A stretch of 64,000 nt of DNA. Source: Bacillota bacterium (GTDB lineage: Bacteria > Bacillota > Clostridia > Lachnospirales > Lachnospiraceae). Shown piece after piece: positions 35,356 to 43,425 of the stretch (its first letter is position 1; each line of letters opens with the position of its first letter). Location: the NCBI GenBank assembly GCA_023386315.1, contig JAEWJZ010000033.1, forward strand, positions 84,080-148,079, in the 5' to 3' direction. Under the pieces are notes generated by a model that saw only the letters and a list, made by a program, of their open reading frames with translations, searched no databases and was not told where the DNA came from. The position numbers and the translations under genes were made by a program.

Positions 35356-36834
35356 ATGTCAGAAATGAAAGTAAATGATCTGCGTTCAGCCTTAGAGCTT
35401 TTGGCGTCAATTCCGGGTCAACTCATTGAAACGGATGAAGAAGTTCATCCTCATGCAGAACTGTCCGGCGTTTACCGTCACGTAGGTGCCGGCGGTACTG
35501 TTATGCGCCCCACAAAGGAAGGACCTGCCATGATATTCAATCATGTAACCGGTCATGAAGACGCAAGAGTGGCAATCGGACTGTTGGCAAGCCGTAAAAG
35601 AGTAGGTTATTTGTTGGACGAAGCACCGGAACGGCTGGGCCATATGCTTAACGAAGCAGTTAAGAATCCAGTAAAACCGGTCGTCATTGATCAGAAAGAG
35701 GCAAAATGCCAGGAAGTGGTTCATTATGCATCCGACCCGGATTTTGATCTGCGCAAACTGGTTCCTGCGCCCACCAACACGGAAGAAGATGCAGGTCCCT
35801 ATATCACAATGGGGATGTGTTATGCATCTGATCCGGAAACAAAGATTTCCGATGTTACCATACACCGTCTGTGCATTCAGGGCAGGGATGAGATCTCCAT
35901 GTATTTTGTGCCTGGAGCCAGACATTTAAATGTATTCCGTGAAAAAGCGGAGGCAGCAGGAAAGCCCCTTCCTATTTCCATCAGCATCGGCGTAGATCCA
36001 GCCATTGAGATCGCTTCCTGTTTTGAACCGCCTACAACACCCCTTGGATTTAATGAGCTGGAGATCGCAGGAGCAATCCGCAAAGAAGCAGTTGAGCTGA
36101 CTCCCTGCATTACCATAGATGAAAAATGCATTGCCAACGCGGAATATGTCATAGAAGGAGAGCTGCTTCCGGGTGTGCGGGTGAGAGAGGATCAGAATAC
36201 CAATACAGGGAAAGCCATGCCTGAATTTCCCGGATATACAGGTCCTGCAAATCCCGAACTTCCCGTTATTAAAGTAAAAGCAGTCACCCACAGAATCAAT
36301 CCCATCATGCAGACCTGTATCGGACCAAGCGAAGAGCATGTAAGCATGGCGGGAATTCCAACGGAAGCCAGCATTCTCCAGATGGTGGAAAAAGCCATGC
36401 CTGGAAAGCTGTTAAATGTGTACTGCGCTTCCAGCGGCGGCGGAAAATACATGGCAGTTCTTCAGTTTTGTAAAAAAATCCCAAGTGACGAGGGAAGACA
36501 GCGTCAGGCTGCGCTTCTTGCTTTCTCCGCATTCAGCGAATTGAAGCATGTTTTTCTCGTAGACGAAGATGTGGATCCGTTTGACATCAGTGATGTAATA
36601 TGGGCGATGAATACCCGCATGCAGGGAGATTCCGGTATTATCTGCATTCCGGGGGTACGCTGTCACCCCCTGGATCCGTCCAATGATCCATCCATCTCTT
36701 CTTCCATCCGGGATCATGGAATTGCGTGCAAGACCATATTTGACTGCACGGTTCCATTTGACCAGAAGAGCCGGTTTAAACGGGCGAAATTCATGGATGT
36801 AGATCCTTCCCGCTGGGTGCCGGATAAACATTAA
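35356..36834 (+). CDS. UbiD-family prenylated-FMN decarboxylase
   Basis: 492 residues, usual UbiD length. Motifs include HVTGHEDARVAIGLLASRK near residue 70, ITMGMCYASDPET, EFPGYTGP in the mid-part, and the ending DPSNDPSISSSIRDHGIACK. UbiD enzymes use prFMN to remove or add CO2 on aromatic or alpha,beta-unsaturated acids. No ubiX-type prenyltransferase gene is in the window. AAGGGGG precedes ATG 35356. Placed after a MerR drug-type sensor, it may detoxify phenolic acids; the substrate is inference only. Confidence 0.9.
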   Translation: MSEMKVNDLRSALELLASIPGQLIETDEEVHPHAELSGVYRHVGAGGTVMRPTKEGPAMIFNHVTGHEDARVAIGLLASRKRVGYLLDEAPERLGHMLNEAVKNPVKPVVIDQKEAKCQEVVHYASDPDFDLRKLVPAPTNTEEDAGPYITMGMCYASDPETKISDVTIHRLCIQGRDEISMYFVPGARHLNVFREKAEAAGKPLPISISIGVDPAIEIASCFEPPTTPLGFNELEIAGAIRKEAVELTPCITIDEKCIANAEYVIEGELLPGVRVREDQNTNTGKAMPEFPGYTGPANPELPVIKVKAVTHRINPIMQTCIGPSEEHVSMAGIPTEASILQMVEKAMPGKLLNVYCASSGGGKYMAVLQFCKKIPSDEGRQRQAALLAFSAFSELKHVFLVDEDVDPFDISDVIWAMNTRMQGDSGIICIPGVRCHPLDPSNDPSISSSIRDHGIACKTIFDCTVPFDQKSRFKRAKFMDVDPSRWVPDKH

Positions 36835-36838
36835 GGTC

Positions 36839-36867
36839 TTTTCATCTTTTTACAGTGATGTTATAAT
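36839..36867 (+). promoter_or_regulatory. Promoter of the yjdF leader
   Basis: TTTTCA (36839-36844), 17-bp spacer, TATAAT (36862-36867). The transcript would begin near 36874, just before the structured leader. Confidence 0.55.
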
Positions 36868-36885
36868 TAAAAAAGCAAAGATAAA

Positions 36886-37006
36886 AACACAGCCCATGGC
36901 ATCTGTCATGGAGATCCGGTTGGTAGTCCGGACGGAAACGGTATCTCCGTTTCTAAGTAACCCTCCTCCTGGTCGTCCGTTCTTTGTCGAAACAATAAAA
37001 GGAGGA
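36886..37006 (+). ncRNA. yjdF-motif riboswitch candidate
   Basis: About 120 structured bases in front of a yjdF gene. CCATG (36894-36898)/CATGG (36907-36911) form a hairpin; GAGAT (36911-36915)/ATCTC (36943-36947) close an arm with an internal CCGG/CCGG hairpin; CCCTCCTCCT (36961-36970) can pair with the SD AGGAGGA (about 36999-37005). The yjdF RNA class is known to bind azaaromatic compounds and control translation of YjdF. The match rests on context and foldability; I could not align it to the covariance model. Confidence 0.7.
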
Positions 37007-37012
37007 ATTGTT

Positions 37013-37429
37013 ATGGACAAGGTTTCGGTTGGATTTTCAGTATTTTTTGAGGAGCCCTTCTGGGTAGGCGTTCTGGAGCGGGAAACGGATGGAAAGCTTT
37101 TTGTAAGCAAGGTCACATTCGGCGCAGAGCCTAAGGATTATGAGGTTAATGAATTCCTTCGCAAGAATTACTACAGGCTGAGGTTTAGTCCGGCTGTTGA
37201 GGCTGCTGCGAAAGAAAGCAGTAAGAATCCCAAACGGATTCTGCGGGAGGTCCGCAGGCAGATTCAGAACACAGGAATCAGCACGAAATCCCAGCAGGCG
37301 CTGAAATTGCAGCAGGAAGAAGGAAAACTGGAGCGGAAACTTTTATCCCGGGAAGCAAGGGAGGCCGAAGCGCAGCGAAGGTTTGAACAGAGACAGCAAA
37401 AGAAAAAGGAGAAGCACAGGGGCAGATAA
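37013..37429 (+). CDS. yjdF: YjdF family protein
   Basis: 138 residues. SVGFSVFFEEPFWVGVLER, KVTFGAEPKDYEVNEFLRKN and YYRLRFSPAVE are typical of the YjdF family (DUF2992); the C-terminal 60 residues are a highly charged Arg/Lys/Glu/Gln helix. The biochemical role is unknown, but its link to a riboswitch for aromatic heterocycles suggests protection against such toxins. ATG 37013 with AAAGGAGG upstream is chosen; an in-frame extension to 36896 would lie within the leader RNA. Confidence 0.9.
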   Translation: MDKVSVGFSVFFEEPFWVGVLERETDGKLFVSKVTFGAEPKDYEVNEFLRKNYYRLRFSPAVEAAAKESSKNPKRILREVRRQIQNTGISTKSQQALKLQQEEGKLERKLLSREAREAEAQRRFEQRQQKKKEKHRGR

Positions 37430-37441
37430 TGCCCCTTTCTC
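37418..37441 (+). terminator. Terminator overlapping the yjdF stop codon
   Basis: AGGGGCA (37418-37424) pairs with TGCCCCT (37430-37436), loop GATAA, then TTCTCTTTG. Confidence 0.75.
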
Positions 37442-37530
37442 TTTGTAAAAAATCAGGAAGAGATTGTTTGTTGCATGGGGCAGGGATGAAGGGTATAATC
37501 GATTCTATATAGATAAAAGCAGGTGAAAGA

Positions 37531-38784
37531 ATGTACATAGCAGATTTACATATCCATTCCCGGTATTCCATGGCGACCAGTAAGGAATGCACACCAGAGC
37601 AGCTGGACCTCTGGGCGAGACGAAAGGGAATCGGGATTCTCGGTACCGGTGATTTTACCCATCCGGCATGGAGGGAAGAATTAAAAGAAAAACTGATTCC
37701 GGCAGAGGATGGGCTTTATATGTTAAAGGCGGAGTACCGCCTGGAGGGAGAAAGCACCTCCGATTCCCTGATTCCCCGTTTTGTTATTTCAGGAGAAATC
37801 AGTTCTATTTATAAAAAGAACGGAAAGACAAGAAAGGTACACAGCCTCCTTCTCCTGCCTGGACTGGAAGCGGCAGAGAAGCTTTCCATGAAGCTTGAGG
37901 CGGTGGGCAATATCCGTTCTGACGGAAGACCCATCTTAGGACTTGACTGCCGCAGCCTTCTGGAAATGATGCTGGAGACAGACCCGCGGGCAGTTTATAT
38001 ACCCGCTCACATCTGGACGCCCCATTTTTCCCTGTTTGGGGCGTGTTCCGGCTTTGATACCATAGAAGAGTGTTTTGAGGACCTCACTTTGCATATTCAT
38101 ACATTGGAAACCGGACTTTCTTCTGATCCTTCCATGATCTGGGGAATATCCGCGCTGGACCGTTTCCAGCTGATATCCAACTCCGATGCCCATTCTCCCG
38201 CAAAGCTGGGAAGGGAAGCCAGCCTTTTAGACATAGAGCTGTCCTTTGACGGACTTTCTCATGCGTTAACCACTGGCAGAGGATTAATGGGGACCATTGA
38301 ATTTTTCCCGGAGGAAGGGAAATACCACCATGACGGTCACAGAAAGTGCGGGATTTGTTTTTCCCCTTCTGAGGCAGAGCAGCATTCCGGTATATGCCCG
38401 GTCTGCGGCGGGAAGCTGACCATGGGAGTATCCCACCGGATTGGGCAGCTTTCTGACCGGGGAGAGGGTTTTGTGCTTCCACAGGGCAAACCTTTTGAAA
38501 GTCTGGTACCGCTGCCGGAGGTGATTGCTGCCTGTCTTGGGTATTCTGCCGCAAGCAAAAAGGTTCAGAATCAGTATTTTGGATTGCTGCGGGGGCTGGG
38601 ACCGGAGTTTGACATCTTAAGGAACATTCCTCTTGAAGATATCAGACGGATATCGGATCCGCTGGTTGCAGAAGGAATCAGCCGGCTCCGGGAAGGAAAA
38701 GTAAAACGGATACCGGGATATGATGGAGAATACGGAATAATAAAGCTGTTTGATACTGATGAGATTTCTGCCGGTAAAAAATGA
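37531..38784 (+). CDS. Endonuclease Q-family PHP-domain DNA repair nuclease
   Basis: 417 residues. The PHP metal site begins with ADLHIHSRYS and continues with GTGDFTHP, PAHIWTPHFS and SNSDAHSP. A four-Cys zinc element follows (CGIC at about 272 and CPVCGG at about 289), then a C-terminal helical part. This arrangement is that of EndoQ, which cuts 5' of deaminated bases and abasic sites. The gene overlaps the endonuclease III ORF region by 4 bases (ATGA), so both form a base-damage repair operon. AGGTG lies before the ATG. Confidence 0.9.
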   Translation: MYIADLHIHSRYSMATSKECTPEQLDLWARRKGIGILGTGDFTHPAWREELKEKLIPAEDGLYMLKAEYRLEGESTSDSLIPRFVISGEISSIYKKNGKTRKVHSLLLLPGLEAAEKLSMKLEAVGNIRSDGRPILGLDCRSLLEMMLETDPRAVYIPAHIWTPHFSLFGACSGFDTIEECFEDLTLHIHTLETGLSSDPSMIWGISALDRFQLISNSDAHSPAKLGREASLLDIELSFDGLSHALTTGRGLMGTIEFFPEEGKYHHDGHRKCGICFSPSEAEQHSGICPVCGGKLTMGVSHRIGQLSDRGEGFVLPQGKPFESLVPLPEVIAACLGYSAASKKVQNQYFGLLRGLGPEFDILRNIPLEDIRRISDPLVAEGISRLREGKVKRIPGYDGEYGIIKLFDTDEISAGKK

Positions 38785-38801
38785 GGAAAGGATTACAACA
38801 G

Positions 38802-39428
38802 ATGACAGAAGAGAAAACCGGAGCAATTCTTAAGAAGCTGGATGAAGTATACGGAGTAACAAAAGAAGGGTTCCATCATGATCAGCCCTGGCAGCTGCTC
38901 GCAGCCATTATGCTCAGCGCACAAAGTACAGATAAACAGGTGGAAGAGGTTTTACCTGACTTTTGCAGACGGTTTCAGACTGCTGATCAGCTTGCCGATG
39001 CTCCTCTGGAGGAAATTGAGGATACTATCCGCTCCATTGGTCTTTATAAGAATAAAGCGAGAAATTTAAAAAAATGCTGTACTCAGATTGTGAATGAATA
39101 TGGCGGTGAGGTTCCGGCCAGAATAGAGGAGCTGTTAAAGCTGGCGGGAGTGGGAAGAAAGACAGCCACCCTGTTTCTTGCCGATGCGTATGAAATTCCG
39201 GGAGTTACGGTGGATACCCATGTATTCCGGATATCCAGACGGCTGGGATGGGCAGAAGGGAACAATCCGGTGAAAGTGGAACTGGAGCTTCAGAAAATTC
39301 TGCCTGAGGAACATTGGAACCGGATTAACTTTCAGCTGATTTATCATGGGAGAGAGGTCTGCACAGCCAGGAAGGCCAGGTGCGGGGAATGTGTGCTGGG
39401 GAAATGGTGTGAGAGAAGAATTGAATAA
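38802..39428 (+). CDS. nth: Endonuclease III (DNA glycosylase/AP lyase)
   Basis: 208 residues. The helix-hairpin-helix LAGVGRKTA, the catalytic Asp in VDTHVFRISRRLGW and the Fe-S ligands C-x6-C-x2-C-x5-C (CTARKARCGECVLGKWC) are all present; the catalytic Lys lies in MLSAQSTDKQV. It removes oxidised pyrimidines. ATG 38802 has AGGAAAGG at a good distance, although ATG 38781 overlapping the previous stop is also open. It is the partner of the EndoQ gene. Confidence 0.93.
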   Translation: MTEEKTGAILKKLDEVYGVTKEGFHHDQPWQLLAAIMLSAQSTDKQVEEVLPDFCRRFQTADQLADAPLEEIEDTIRSIGLYKNKARNLKKCCTQIVNEYGGEVPARIEELLKLAGVGRKTATLFLADAYEIPGVTVDTHVFRISRRLGWAEGNNPVKVELELQKILPEEHWNRINFQLIYHGREVCTARKARCGECVLGKWCERRIE

Positions 39429-40221
39429 TAAAAAAATAATATTAAAAAAAGGGAATGTATCGGAGGTCTTCAGTGACGGTAAGGTGGTCTATAGAGATTT
39501 GAAGCCTCAAAGTAAATCCATACACAGGCTGTTATTGCATCTGGAGAAAAAGGGTATCGGGTTTACACCCCGTTTTCTGGGAATTAGTAAGGATAATATG
39601 GAGATGTTAAGCTTTGTAGAGGGTGAAACAATGGATGATTATCCGCAGCAAAATAATATTAATAATAAAATCATAACCATTCGGCAGGCAGCACAAATGT
39701 TGAAAACTTTCCATGACGTGACTGTGGATTTTAAGCTTAATCCGGAGGATATCTGGTTTTTAGAGTATAAAGGTGAATTACAAAAAGAAGTGATTTGTCA
39801 TAATGATTTTGCACCGTATAATGTGACCTTTAAGAATTTTAAGCCGGTGGGATTAATTGATTTTGATACGGCATGCCCGGGTCCAAGGATTTGGGATATT
39901 GCTTATGCGGTTTATCGTTTTGTGCCTCTTAGTGAGGAAGTATACGATATGAATACACGACAATATCGCCAGTACACCAAGTCAGCAGACAGTCTGGAGA
40001 GAAAATTATTGCTTAACGAATTATTTGACAGCTATGGTATGGGGAATGCTTCGGAGGTTTTGCAGAGTCTGCTTCTCAGGCTTCAGGATCTGGTAAAGCT
40101 TTTTGATGATGAATGCTTAAAGGGAAATGAAGCATTTATTAAGATGAAAGAATCCGGACATCAGCAGTTTTATTTACGAGAGATTACGTTTATAAAAGAG
40201 AATATGGCTGATTGGATGTAG
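39409..40221 (+). CDS. Aminoglycoside phosphotransferase/choline kinase-fold protein
   Basis: About 270 residues. Kinase-like motifs: catalytic loop VICHNDFAPYNV and metal-binding GLIDFDTACPGPRIWDIAYA. The N-terminal lobe has VVYRDLKPQSKSIHRLL. The start is uncertain: GTG 39409 or TTG 39421, both inside the end of the nth gene; an ATG at 39346 would overlap nth by over 80 bases. The phosphoacceptor is unknown: such stand-alone kinases act on aminoglycosides, choline, methylthioribose or other alcohols. No resistance context is seen. Confidence 0.8.
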   Translation: MREELNNKKIILKKGNVSEVFSDGKVVYRDLKPQSKSIHRLLLHLEKKGIGFTPRFLGISKDNMEMLSFVEGETMDDYPQQNNINNKIITIRQAAQMLKTFHDVTVDFKLNPEDIWFLEYKGELQKEVICHNDFAPYNVTFKNFKPVGLIDFDTACPGPRIWDIAYAVYRFVPLSEEVYDMNTRQYRQYTKSADSLERKLLLNELFDSYGMGNASEVLQSLLLRLQDLVKLFDDECLKGNEAFIKMKESGHQQFYLREITFIKENMADWM

Positions 40222-40261
40222 CGATATGAAATTAACCGATAAAGTATAAAGGAGATCAAAA

Positions 40262-40738
40262 ATGAAATTAATGTTCAAACAACGCTTTTTTTCCTGGTTT
40301 GACAGTTATGATATCTATGACGAGGCTGGCAATCCTGTTTTTACAGTCAGCGGAAAACCTGCCTGGGGACATAAATTGGAAATCTATGACAGAAACGGCA
40401 GTCATCTGGCGACTTTAAAAGAGCAGATATTCACATTTCTTCCCCGGTTTTATATTATTATAAACGGTGAAACTGTCGGCACAATAACGAAGGAATTTAC
40501 TTTTTTCAGACCCTCATTTAACATCGACTGTAATGGCTGGGAGGTAAAAGGAGATTTTTTTGAGTGGGATTATTCCATATACTCCGGAGAGGGAAACGTT
40601 GTGGCACAGATAGTAAAACAGCTGTTCCGCTTAACGGATACGTATATTATTGATGTGGAAGAAGAACGGGATGCTCTTTTGGCATTGATGGTGGTTCTTG
40701 CCATTGATGCTGTTAAATGCAGCCAGAATAATAATTAA
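40262..40738 (+). CDS. LURP-one-related/scramblase-fold protein
   Basis: 158 residues, a single beta-barrel domain with a hydrophobic C-terminal helix (LLALMVVLAIDAVKC). KQRFFSWFDSYDIYDEAGN, GHKLEIYDRNGSHLATLKEQ and NGWEVKGDFFEWDYSIY follow the LURP-one pattern (tubby/scramblase superfamily). Function in bacteria is unknown. AAAGGAG precedes ATG 40262. It is the last gene before the AT-rich island. Confidence 0.85.
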   Translation: MKLMFKQRFFSWFDSYDIYDEAGNPVFTVSGKPAWGHKLEIYDRNGSHLATLKEQIFTFLPRFYIIINGETVGTITKEFTFFRPSFNIDCNGWEVKGDFFEWDYSIYSGEGNVVAQIVKQLFRLTDTYIIDVEEERDALLALMVVLAIDAVKCSQNNN

Positions 40739-41002
40739 AAAAGATGTTGACTGTGTATTCTGATTTCTTAGTTCAATATTGTTGATAATTCATTTGTCAA
40801 GTATCTTAGTAATAATATCTATATGATCTTATTCTGGTAATTACAAAATCAATTCCTTAAAAGGCTATAAAATATAGTAGTTTCATGGTTAATAATTTAG
40901 TTTATGAGGAAAAGTTACGTCATAAACCTTAAAAATTACATCCTTCTTAAACTGATATTTAGAAAGTTTATAATTATTAAAAAAATAAAAGGAGGATATA
41001 AG

Positions 41003-41158
41003 ATGAAACCAATTAACTATGCAGCAAAAGAGAAAGTAGAAAATTTATTTTCTAGTGAAGGGAATTGTGATGTCTGTAAATGGTGTGACGAGCCACGGGA
41101 TGGTTGTTCTTCATGCGACCAAGAAGTTTGCTTAGGATTACCCAGAGATTATGACTAA
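41003..41158 (+). CDS. Cysteine-rich RiPP precursor peptide
   Basis: 51 residues. The first 21 (MKPINYAAKEKVENLFSSEG and N) form a charged helical leader; the rest is a core with six Cys at 22, 25, 28, 35, 38 and 43, spaced CxxCxxC, CxxC, C, ending GLPRDYD. AAAGGAGG lies 7 bases upstream of ATG 41003. It precedes a radical SAM/SPASM maturase, the pattern of Cys-rich peptides that become sactipeptides or ranthipeptides with Cys-to-carbon thioether links. The Cys pattern differs from SCIFF and subtilosin as I recall them. Small size and good SD support a real gene. Confidence 0.8.
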   Translation: MKPINYAAKEKVENLFSSEGNCDVCKWCDEPRDGCSSCDQEVCLGLPRDYD

Positions 41159-41177
41159 TGGCAAGTAAATTAACAAG

Positions 41178-41207
41178 ACTCGCTCCGCAATTTTTTGCGG
41201 AGCGAGT
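41178..41207 (+). other. Intercistronic hairpin between precursor and maturase
   Basis: ACTCGCTCCGCAA (41178-41190) and TTGCGGAGCGAGT (41195-41207) form a perfect 13-bp stem with loop TTTT and no T tail. It lies 4 bases before the maturase SD (AGGAGG, 41212). It may limit readthrough or protect the precursor mRNA so that precursor is made in excess. Confidence 0.8.
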
Positions 41208-41225
41208 TGTCAGGAGGAAAGTTTG

Positions 41226-42611
41226 ATGGAAGACTATTTATATGATAATAAATTAGAATTTTATCCGTTCAGATTAATAAATGTGGAGGACAAAAATTAT
41301 ATACTGTCAGGCGCGTACGGAGCTATCTATGAATTAGATGAAGGAACAATATCTTTATTAAAAAATAAGAATGACATTCAGAAGAGTAAAATCAAAACAG
41401 AAATAGATGATGAGGAACTTCAAGCAAAATTAAAACAATTGGAAGAAAATTTTATAATAAAAACAAATAAGAATTATGCTAAAATAGAGAAAATATGTTA
41501 TCAAAAAAATGCAGCTGAGAATATAAGCTGTTTAACTCTGATGATATGTCAAAAATGTAATCTAAGGTGTAGATATTGCTATGGTGATGGTGGTGAATAT
41601 AGCGATAGCGGGGAGATGTCTTTTGAAATAGCTTCAAAGGCCATTGATTATCTTTTTAATGTATCTTCCAGTAAGAATTTATCAATTATATTTTTTGGAG
41701 GAGAACCGCTTTTGAAATTCGAACTCATTCAAGATGTGGTTGAATATGCAGATGAAAAAGCTAATAATTGTGATAGAAAAATAAGATACTCAATTACAAC
41801 TAATGCTACACTGGTAAATACTGAAATTGCTAAGTTTCTGGCATATAATCGATTTAATGTGACTGTAAGCATTGATGGAAATGAAGAAAGCAACAATAGG
41901 AATAGATATTACGCTAATGGTACAGGCGGTTTTTTACAAACAATTAACGGCATAAAATTTCTTTCAGAACAAGGTGTGCATATTTCTGCGAGAGCTACAG
42001 TATGTGATAATAATTGCAATGATATATTCGAAAACTTAAAATTACTTTTAAAAGAGAATTTCTGCTATGTTCATTTTGCACCAGCGGCAAATATGATGAA
42101 CCTTGGATCCTATGATATTTTTCAGAAACAGATGAAAAAAATAGCTGATTATTTTTTTGCATGTATTGCCGAAAAAAAATATGATATTGCATTGAAAATT
42201 AGAAATATAAATGATATTGTGAATAGAATTCACGTTGGTGGCATTAGAAATAGCCACTGTGGTGCAGGTAATAGTATGCTGGCTGTGGATATCCATGGTG
42301 AATTATACCCTTGCCATAGATTTGTTTCAAATAAAGAAACACAGATTGGTACATTGAATCAAGGCATAAAAGAAGAAAAGACTGAACAATTAAAATTTTC
42401 GTTAAATGAAAGTCAGTGTCATGATTGCTGGGCCATTGTTTTATGTGGAGGTGGTTGCCCCTATGAGAATTACCAGGAAAACAAAGTGATAGAAGTTCCT
42501 GGTGTGGCACTATGTCATGTCATGCGTGAAGTGTATGATTATATATTACGAAAGTATTTGTCAATGCCTGAGGCTCAGAGAGAAGAATTTTTTCACTTAC
42601 AGGATTTATGA
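41226..42611 (+). CDS. Radical SAM/SPASM maturase for the Cys-rich peptide
   Basis: 461 residues. Residues 1-85 (YPFRLINVEDKNYILSGAYG) could be a RiPP-recognition-like winged helix. The AdoMet 4Fe-4S site is Cys111-x3-Cys115-x2-Cys118 (CNLRCRYCYG). GGEPLL, TTNATLV and SIDGNEES are radical SAM core elements. SPASM cluster ligands are C345, C363, C398, C401, C407, C411 and C430, in the canonical CxxCx5CxxxC arrangement. It should form thioether links in the peptide encoded just upstream, by hydrogen abstraction in the cytoplasm. ATG 41226 follows AGGAGG by 8 bases. Confidence 0.93.
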   Translation: MEDYLYDNKLEFYPFRLINVEDKNYILSGAYGAIYELDEGTISLLKNKNDIQKSKIKTEIDDEELQAKLKQLEENFIIKTNKNYAKIEKICYQKNAAENISCLTLMICQKCNLRCRYCYGDGGEYSDSGEMSFEIASKAIDYLFNVSSSKNLSIIFFGGEPLLKFELIQDVVEYADEKANNCDRKIRYSITTNATLVNTEIAKFLAYNRFNVTVSIDGNEESNNRNRYYANGTGGFLQTINGIKFLSEQGVHISARATVCDNNCNDIFENLKLLLKENFCYVHFAPAANMMNLGSYDIFQKQMKKIADYFFACIAEKKYDIALKIRNINDIVNRIHVGGIRNSHCGAGNSMLAVDIHGELYPCHRFVSNKETQIGTLNQGIKEEKTEQLKFSLNESQCHDCWAIVLCGGGCPYENYQENKVIEVPGVALCHVMREVYDYILRKYLSMPEAQREEFFHLQDL

Positions 42612-42642
42612 GTCAAAGTGACAAGGAAGGAGATGTTAGGTT

Positions 42643-43377
42643 ATGATCTTGGAAGCAGCCAACATCAAAAAATATTATTATAACAACGAAAGTGTTATTA
42701 AGGCCGTAGATGGTATAAATTTCAATGTAGAAAAGGGTGACTTTATAGCTGTAATGGGACAGTCTGGTTCCGGTAAATCAACTCTCTTAAACTGTTTGGC
42801 AACTTTAATTCCCATCGATTCAGGTGAGTTGATTATAAACGGCAAACGAATCGATTTCAGAAACAGAAATTTATTACTGGAAATTCGACGTCATGATATC
42901 GGATACATTTTTCAGGAATATAATTTATTGGAGCATCTTACTGTAGAAGAAAATATGATTTTACCTCTAACAATAAGTGGTAAAGTTGGAGAAGCAGACT
43001 TACGGTCCAGAGTTGAAAAATTAGCAGGTGAATTGGGAATTGGAGATTTTTTACATAAATATCCTGGCGAAATTTCAGGCGGACAAAAACAGCGGTGTGC
43101 GTGTGGAAGAGCACTGATAACCTCGCCTCAGATAGTTTTTGCAGATGAACCTACAGGAGCATTGGACAGCAAATCCTCTGAGAAATTTTTAGAACTTATA
43201 TACGAATTGAATAAGAATCTTGGAACAACGATTATTATGGCCACGCATAATATTATTGCTGCTTCTTATACGAAAAGAACTGTTTTTCTGAAAGACGGTA
43301 AAATTGTGGAGCAAATTTGTAAGCAGGATGGGCATTCATACAAAGATAGTATCGTTCAAACTGTAGCTTATAATTAG
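42643..43377 (+). CDS. MacB/BceA-type ABC ATPase
   Basis: 244 residues. Walker A GQSGSGKST (about 38), FQEYNLLEHLTV, signature EISGGQKQR, Walker B IVFADEPTGALDSKS. It belongs to the MacB/LolD/BceA group that pairs with FtsX-fold permeases, and its partner follows after 48 bases. Such pairs remove peptides from the membrane and often give producer self-protection or transport of the peptide. AAGGAAGGAG precedes the ATG. Confidence 0.9.
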   Translation: MILEAANIKKYYYNNESVIKAVDGINFNVEKGDFIAVMGQSGSGKSTLLNCLATLIPIDSGELIINGKRIDFRNRNLLLEIRRHDIGYIFQEYNLLEHLTVEENMILPLTISGKVGEADLRSRVEKLAGELGIGDFLHKYPGEISGGQKQRCACGRALITSPQIVFADEPTGALDSKSSEKFLELIYELNKNLGTTIIMATHNIIAASYTKRTVFLKDGKIVEQICKQDGHSYKDSIVQTVAYN

Positions 43378-43425
43378 CGGAAATTTGATTCAAATTACAT
43401 CACTTTCAGAAGAAAGGATAATGGA

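Noticed and set aside
36896..37012. yjdF coding start at 36896
   Set aside because: The segment is part of the structured leader and has no SD; ATG 37013 follows AAAGGAGG.
41003..41158. Precursor as a SCIFF peptide
   Set aside because: Six Cys in about fifty residues is similar, but the spacing and the leader differ from the SCIFF family as I recall it, and the ABC genes are unlike that locus.
41178..41207. Hairpin after the precursor as a true terminator
   Set aside because: The stem is perfect but no T tail follows and the maturase SD begins 4 bases later, so it was classed as an intercistronic structure.
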